Positions 59,343 to 64,000 of a DNA stretch of 64,000 nucleotides are shown here, piece by piece (position 1 is the stretch's first letter; every line of letters starts with the position of its first letter). The notes under the pieces were generated by a model. The model saw only the letters and a program-made list of their open reading frames with translations, ran no database searches and was not told the DNA's origin. The position numbers were made by a program, and so were the translations under genes. Source of the DNA: Paroedura picta (Eukaryota > Chordata > Lepidosauria > Squamata > Gekkonidae). The stretch lies in the NCBI RefSeq assembly GCF_049243985.1, contig NC_135369.1:24164765-24228764 (forward strand). The letters run 5' to 3'.

Positions 59343-60545
59343 ATAGGCCACTCCTCCCAGCTCCTGGACCAGATGCAGGTAAAAAAGGGAGAGGGGGACA
59401 CTAGTGGATGGGGAGAAGGCCATTGCCACACTGAGAAACGCCTCTCCTCCACAGCTCCCTTCCTGCCCCGCTAACTACACTCCCCAAATCACCCCCCTGC
59501 CTCCCCCCACCCCATAACCAAGGACTGGAAATTATCTGACTTTGTGGCCGAGACCTTTAACTGTCCAGCAGCTGGGCCCATTTCTCAATGAGGCTGAGAG
59601 CTACTCCATCCTCCTGCAATTTTGCACCAGTCCTGTATCCCGTGAGGACGGAGCAAGGATCAAACTGTGCTCAGACAGAAAGACAATCTCAGTCCTGGAC
59701 TCGAAAGGCTTTGGGATGAAAATGTTAATGGGGTCAAAAAGGAGGTTCCAGGCATGGCTGTTTCCTCCCTTCCCAGGCCGGGCCAGGCCAGGAGAGAGGC
59801 CCAAAGTCTTGGACACAAGAAGCTTGCGAGTTGTCAGAATTGTGGACTTTGCTTAATTTTTTTTATTTGGGGTTGGACGGGAAAAGAAAGGGGGATATCA
59901 ATGCAAAATGTTGACAAATGGCTTGTATTTGTTTGATAGTAAATGGAGTATTTAAAAAAACAGTCTTGCATCTTTCTATGCATGTGTGCAGAAGGGAGCC
60001 TGTGGTGTAGAACCAGCGTTGTGTTAAAGAAGAGCTAGAGTTCCCACTGGGCCGAATTTTCCTGCGTTAAACTGTTGTTTGAATGCCATGGCAACCCGCA
60101 AGACTTGCTGTGTGCACCGTGCTCCCCTCCCTGCTGTGAGGACATAGAATGTCTGCAAATATCCCAATTCGCATAATGTATGGGCCTAGTGATTCTGATG
60201 CGCCTGATGAAAGGAGCGCTAGGTCACAGGAGCTGGTGCTAGAGAAAGGGCCACCCGTCTGTCAACTGCCAGGGGTTCCTGCTTTATTCCAGTTTCTCAC
60301 TGGAAATGGTAGAATGCAGCCAACCAGGCTCTGAGGAGAAAGGGCCATTTTGCAAGGGGAGGGGGGACCTTCACAGAGCTCCTGAGGACAGGAAAAGTTG
60401 GGTGCCGCTGGCATGCAGACTGCACTGCTGGGCAGACCAGGTGGCCAAAAACAAGGAAGCTGAGCAGAGAGATTAGTGACACCATGAAGTGGAAGGGCTA
60501 AAGGACACCAAGGCCCACTGGTGGAAAGAAAAGGGGGAGAATAAA
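59343..60545 (+). other. Probable 3' UTR and flank of the INSM-like gene
   Basis: No further zinc-finger codons were recognised after the stop. A weak AGTAAA polyadenylation-like hexamer lies at 59939-59944; no AATAAA in the first 600 nt. The extent of the UTR is a guess. Confidence 0.35.
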
Positions 60546-60564
60546 CATGTGCACTAAGAGGTAG

Positions 60565-61345
60565 AAGAAGAGCTGGTTTTTGTGCCACTTTTTAGAGTTG
60601 GTTCTTATATGCTGCTTTTCTCTACCCGAAGGAGTCTCAAAGCAGCTTACAATCACCTTCCCTTTCCCCTCCCCACCATGGACACCCTGTGAGGTGGGTG
60701 AGGCTGAGAGAGCCCCGATATTCCTGCTCGGCCAGAACAGCTTTATCAGTGCTGTGGCTAGCCCAAAGTCACCCAGCTTGTTGCATGTGGGGGAGTGCAG
60801 ATTCAAACCCGGGTCTCCTAAGCACTACACCAAGCTGGCTCTCCCAAAGGAGTCTCAAAGCAACTCACAAAGGCCTTCCCTGCCTCTCCCCACAACAGGC
60901 ACCCTGTGAGGGAGGTGGGCCTGAGTGAGCTCTGTATCTCAAAGTGGCTGACCATTGCCTTCCCTTCTTCACCACACAACAGATACCCCGTGACCCAGCT
61001 GGGTGTAGTGGCTAAGAGTGGTGGCCTACAATCTGAAAAGCCAGGTTTGACTCCTCTCTTATTCACACGCAGTGAGCTGGGCAACTGTGGGCTAGTCACA
61101 GTCCTGTTAGAGCTGCCTTCATAGAACAGTTCTCTCAGAGCTTTCTCAGCCCCACCCTCACTGAGTGCCTGTTGTGGGGAGAGGAAGAGAAGGCGATTAT
61201 AAGCTGCTCCGAGACACCTTCAGGGGGTGAAAAGCAGGGTCTAAAAACCAACCCTTCTACTTCTGAGAGAGCTGTGACCAGCCCATGTGAAGGAGGAGTG
61301 GGGGATCAAACCTGGCTCTCCAAATTAGAGTCTGCTGCTAGGGAT
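60565..61345. mobile_element. Cluster of three tRNA-derived SINE copies
   Basis: Antisense copy 60590-60845 (gagttggttcttatatgctg to ctacaccaagctggctct), a partial antisense body 60842-60990, and a sense copy 60995-61265 (ggtgtagtggctaagagtgg to ctaaaaaccaacccttctac). Confidence 0.75.
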
Positions 61346-61564
61346 TTGCTGAGCATTGGGGGGCGGCCAGTGAGACAGGCAGGCGGGCAAGAGACTCGCA
61401 TGGGTTCCATTAGATTGACAACAAAATGTCCTCCGTGAGACCCAAGACTGAGCCCACTTAATTATACAGCCCACATGGAAGAAACAAACCACTAAATACC
61501 AGTCTCACAAGAACAAGCCCAGACAAGCCCAGAAATGGCTTCCGGCTTTAGTCTGGAAAGAAAC

Positions 61565-61685
61565 CCCCAATCATAATAGACTTGGAAGGGACCTCCAGGG
61601 TCATCTAGTCCAACCCGCTGCAGAATGCAGGAAATTCAAAACTACTGCCCACCTACAGTGACCCCAATTAAATGACCAAATGACG
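61565..61685 (-). mobile_element. CR1 LINE 3' terminus
   Basis: atcataatagacttggaagg, catctagtccaacccgctgc and aatgcaggaaattc; antisense. Confidence 0.7.
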
Positions 61686-61958
61686 CCCCCCAAACCAGAC
61701 ACGGCAGCCAGTTAAGGTGTGTGCCTTTTGCAGGAGGGAGAGGAACAGGAAGGGGGGTGTCTTTTGCAGGAGGGAAGTGGCTGCCGCCTACTTGGGCTGC
61801 CCTTCCAGGCAACTCCTTGAGAAAATCTCATGCTGGGATCCAGGTAGTCCCTCTTTCAGGTGCTGCTAGACTTGCGTTTTGTGCCGCCCCTCCCTCTCCC
61901 AGGCCTCCCCTTCCCCAAAGAAGAGAGACGGGCCCAGGGAGTAGATGCAGACCATGTC

Positions 61959-61964
61959 TTTATT
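61959..61964 (-). terminator. SIPA1: Polyadenylation signal AATAAA of the SIPA1-like gene
   Basis: Plus strand tttatt within catgtctttattgcac; the sense strand reads gtgcaataaagacatgg with a G/T-containing stretch (ggtctg) after it. Confidence 0.6.
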
Positions 61965-62779
61965 GCACAAGTAGGGGGTGCGCGTTCTGTACATTCAGTT
62001 CCAATACAGGCGGGAGGCTGAAGAGGTCGGGGAGGGAGAGACAAACGGACAGGACGACGGATTCTCTTCCCCTGCCCCTGCCCTCCCTAAGCCTTGGTCC
62101 CCGGAGAAGAAAGACAAACAGAGAGACCAACTAGACAGACATCCTCTCTGGAAAGTGATTATTTACACAACACAAAGACCAGGATCCAACGAGGGGGGAG
62201 GGGGACTGCGCCCCGAGACTCTCTGCACCCGCAGGCAAGGCAAGGCCCGGCTCCGAGGATGGAGGGTGGGGAGCAGAGAGGGAAGATTATGAATGAATAG
62301 CACCACGGAAAGAGAAAAAAAGGCTGGCTGGGCAGATGCCTCTCCCCCCCCCCCCCCCCCCAGGAAGAGTCCACAGCTAGGCAAGAGAGTGGAGAAAAGG
62401 CAGAAATACGGGTCGGGAAGGGGGTAGGGTCTGTCACAGCTTTCAAATAATTTCACAGTTAACGAACGTGCGGGCTGGTGACCCCCTCCATCACTTTAGA
62501 GGCGGGACACAAACCAGCCAGAATCAGTGCTGGAATCCAGGATCAGGATGGCGGAAGGAAGAGGAAGCAGAGAGAGGATCTCAAGGCAGGTTCAGCTCCC
62601 TGGATGGAGGGTCAATTGACGCAGGTACGGGACGCTCTCCCCTACCTCCCCCCCATCCCCCGCCCCCCCAGAAGTGGTCTGCAGTTATTGCCTGGTGAAT
62701 GATCCGCCAATGGACCCACCGTTGGGGGGTTTCCAGAGGGGCTAGTGGTTATCAACAAAGAGAGGCCTTGGGTCTAAAG

Positions 62780-62898
62780 CAGGGGTAGTCAAACTGCGGC
62801 CCTCCAGATGTCATGGACTACAATTCCCATGAGGGAATTGTAGTCCATGGGAATTGTAGTCCATGGACATGTGGAGGGCCGCAGTTTGACTACCCCTG
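62780..62898. mobile_element. Fold-back hAT MITE, copy I, perfect 8-bp target duplication
   Basis: caggggtagtcaaactgcgg to ccgcagtttgactacccctg, flanked by gtctaaag at 62772-62779 and 62899-62906. It lies in the presumed SIPA1-like 3' UTR. Confidence 0.88.
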
Positions 62899-63059
62899 GT
62901 CTAAAGTCACGACCCGCTAAAAACCTATCACTGGTCAGTGAGTTGCATTGCACAACTGCGAATAAAGGTGACCGGCTGGTGCTCAAATCAACGGGATATT
63001 GAGCAGCTGCTCCGGAAGGGGGAGTGTGGGGGAGCGGGCAGGCTTCCCCCGTGGGTTGA

Positions 63060-63250
63060 GTGGGGCAGCCAACCTCCAGGCGGTGCCTGGAAATCTCCCA
63101 CTATTACAATTGTCCCCAGGTGACAGCGATCAACTCCCCCGGAGAAAACGGCCGCTCTGGAAGCTGGACTCTATGGCATCATGCCTCAAGCTCCGCCTTC
63201 CTCAGGCTCCGCCCCTAAATCTCCAGATGTTCCCAAGACAGAGCTGAATC
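63060..63250. mobile_element. gggttgccaac-family MITE fragment
   Basis: gcagccaacctccaggcggt, caattgtccccaggtgacag, atggcatcatgcctcaagct and aaatctccagatgttccc. Confidence 0.6.
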
Positions 63251-63544
63251 CCTAGAGCTGATCCTGTTTTTCTGCCTCCCCCCTCCCTTCCTAAAATGTG
63301 CAGTGCCTCCAAGTCAGCGGCGAGAGCAGCTTAAGACTGCATCTCCCGGATATAGACCATGAGCCAGTGCAAGGCGGGCCCTGGAGATAGGGGGTAGGGT
63401 AGGGTGGGAAGAGTTGGGGGCTGGTATCACACAGACCAGCCAAGTCTCTGCTGTGCCTTCAGTACATATTGGGGGGGGAGGGAGAGTGAGAGGCAGTACA
63501 CCCCCACCCCCCTGCTTCTAAGAACAAAAGGTGAGAGGGATGTC

Positions 63545-63697
63545 TCAGGGACAGTGCGGGGGTGTGGGAGGCCCCCCCAGCATCTGCGTGACTTGGCTGA
63601 GCTGAGCTGCCGCCGTCTCGGATGCCTCTTTCAGGCGCTGCGTGTTCTCTTGGAGGCTCTGCACTTCTGCCTGCAACGCCGCCTTCTCGGCCTTCTC
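63545..63697 (-). CDS. SIPA1: Last coding exon of a SIPA1-family RapGAP (C-terminal coiled coil)
   Basis: Fifty codons and TGA, preceded by acceptor ccccaccccag. The peptide has EKAEKAALQAEVQSLQENTQ, RLKEASETAAAQLSQVTQ and ends GGPPTPPHCP. The heptad pattern and words EK-KA-LQAEVQ-L, RL-E and TA-AQL match the C-terminal coiled coil I recall from SIPA1/SIPA1L proteins, which are Rap GTPase-activating proteins with a PDZ domain. SIPA1 is chosen over SIPA1L1-3 because it neighbours LTBP3 at human 11q13. The rest of the gene lies beyond the window; the intron runs to at least 64000. Entry phase taken as 0. Confidence 0.7.
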   Translation of the reverse strand, partial: EKAEKAALQAEVQSLQENTQRLKEASETAAAQLSQVTQMLGGPPTPPHCP

Positions 63698-64000
63698 CTG
63701 GGGTGGGGAGAGACAAAAGCAAGGATAGAGCTGTGATTGTGGGGCAGGAAGGGGGGGGGTGGAGTCTTCCTCCCCACTTCACCCTCAGTAGTTAAAATGC
63801 TTTAAAATGACACCACCCTTCTTGTCCTGAACCTGGAACCCGCTATCGTTCCTTGTCGATTACACAAAAATTAAAAACCACACTGCGCTAACCGTTTGGG
63901 CGGAACCAGAAGAATCGCAGCCCGAGAACGGCTGGCCAGTCCGAACCAGTGTGACATTCGCCTCTCCTGTCCCCTCCTGGGTGTCTGGCTATTGCCCCCC

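Larger units (their letters stand above)
61940..63544 (-). other. SIPA1: 3' UTR of the SIPA1-like gene
   Basis: From the stop codon at 63545-63547 to the AATAAA at 61959-61964. About 1.6 kb, with a C-run at 62346-62362, a fold-back MITE (62780-62898) and a MITE fragment (63060-63250) inside. Continuity of the UTR is inferred; a shorter form cannot be excluded. Confidence 0.55.

Noticed and set aside
58824-59429. 201-codon minus-strand frame
   Set aside because: Shadow of the INSM-like gene; no recognisable domain.

Overview
The window is vertebrate nuclear DNA, almost certainly from a squamate reptile. I infer this from the mix of repeats: a nearly intact BovB (RTE) LINE fragment, Sauria-type SINEs with BovB-like tails, 5S-rRNA-derived SINEs, CR1 and L2 LINE remnants, and many short hAT-type elements including one SPIN-like copy. 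The gene content is a conserved block known from human 11q13. I could not identify the species.

About 48.5 kb (2373 to 50918, minus strand) is one gene, LTBP3 (latent TGF-beta binding protein 3). All 28 coding exons can be placed with consensus splice sites and continuous reading phase. They sum to 3849 nt, or 1282 residues, close to the 1303 of the human protein. The architecture is complete: signal peptide, EGF, TB1, EGF, hybrid (8-Cys) domain, proline/glutamine hinge, a run of calcium-binding EGFs, the TB domain of the type that binds TGF-beta propeptide, three EGFs, the last TB, and two C-terminal EGFs. Exon 9 is a 17-nt microexon required to keep frame. The 3' UTR with an AATAAA signal lies at about 2045 to 2372. 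Exon 1 sits in a CpG-rich island that ends in a (GAAA)n tract.

From 58521 to 59342 (plus strand, divergent from LTBP3) is an intronless gene for a 273-residue SNAG-plus-zinc-finger protein of the INSM (insulinoma-associated) family, with a TATA/CCAAT/E-box promoter just upstream. Mammals have INSM1 and INSM2, neither of them beside LTBP3. This looks like a third INSM gene, probably a genome-duplication paralogue lost from mammals, and it is the most interesting item here. It keeps three zinc fingers and ends before the last two.

At the right edge (about 61940 to beyond 64000, minus strand) is the 3' end of a third gene. Its last coding exon encodes a C-terminal coiled coil of the SIPA1/SIPA1L family, most likely SIPA1, which neighbours LTBP3 in human 11q13. 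The order SIPA1, INSM-like, LTBP3 echoes SIPA1L1, INSM2 and LTBP2 on human chromosome 14.

Introns and intergenic DNA are filled with nested mobile elements, several with perfect target-site duplications, plus long microsatellites and several fold-back (palindromic) elements. I saw no retroviral element, CRISPR array, or functional tRNA or rRNA gene.
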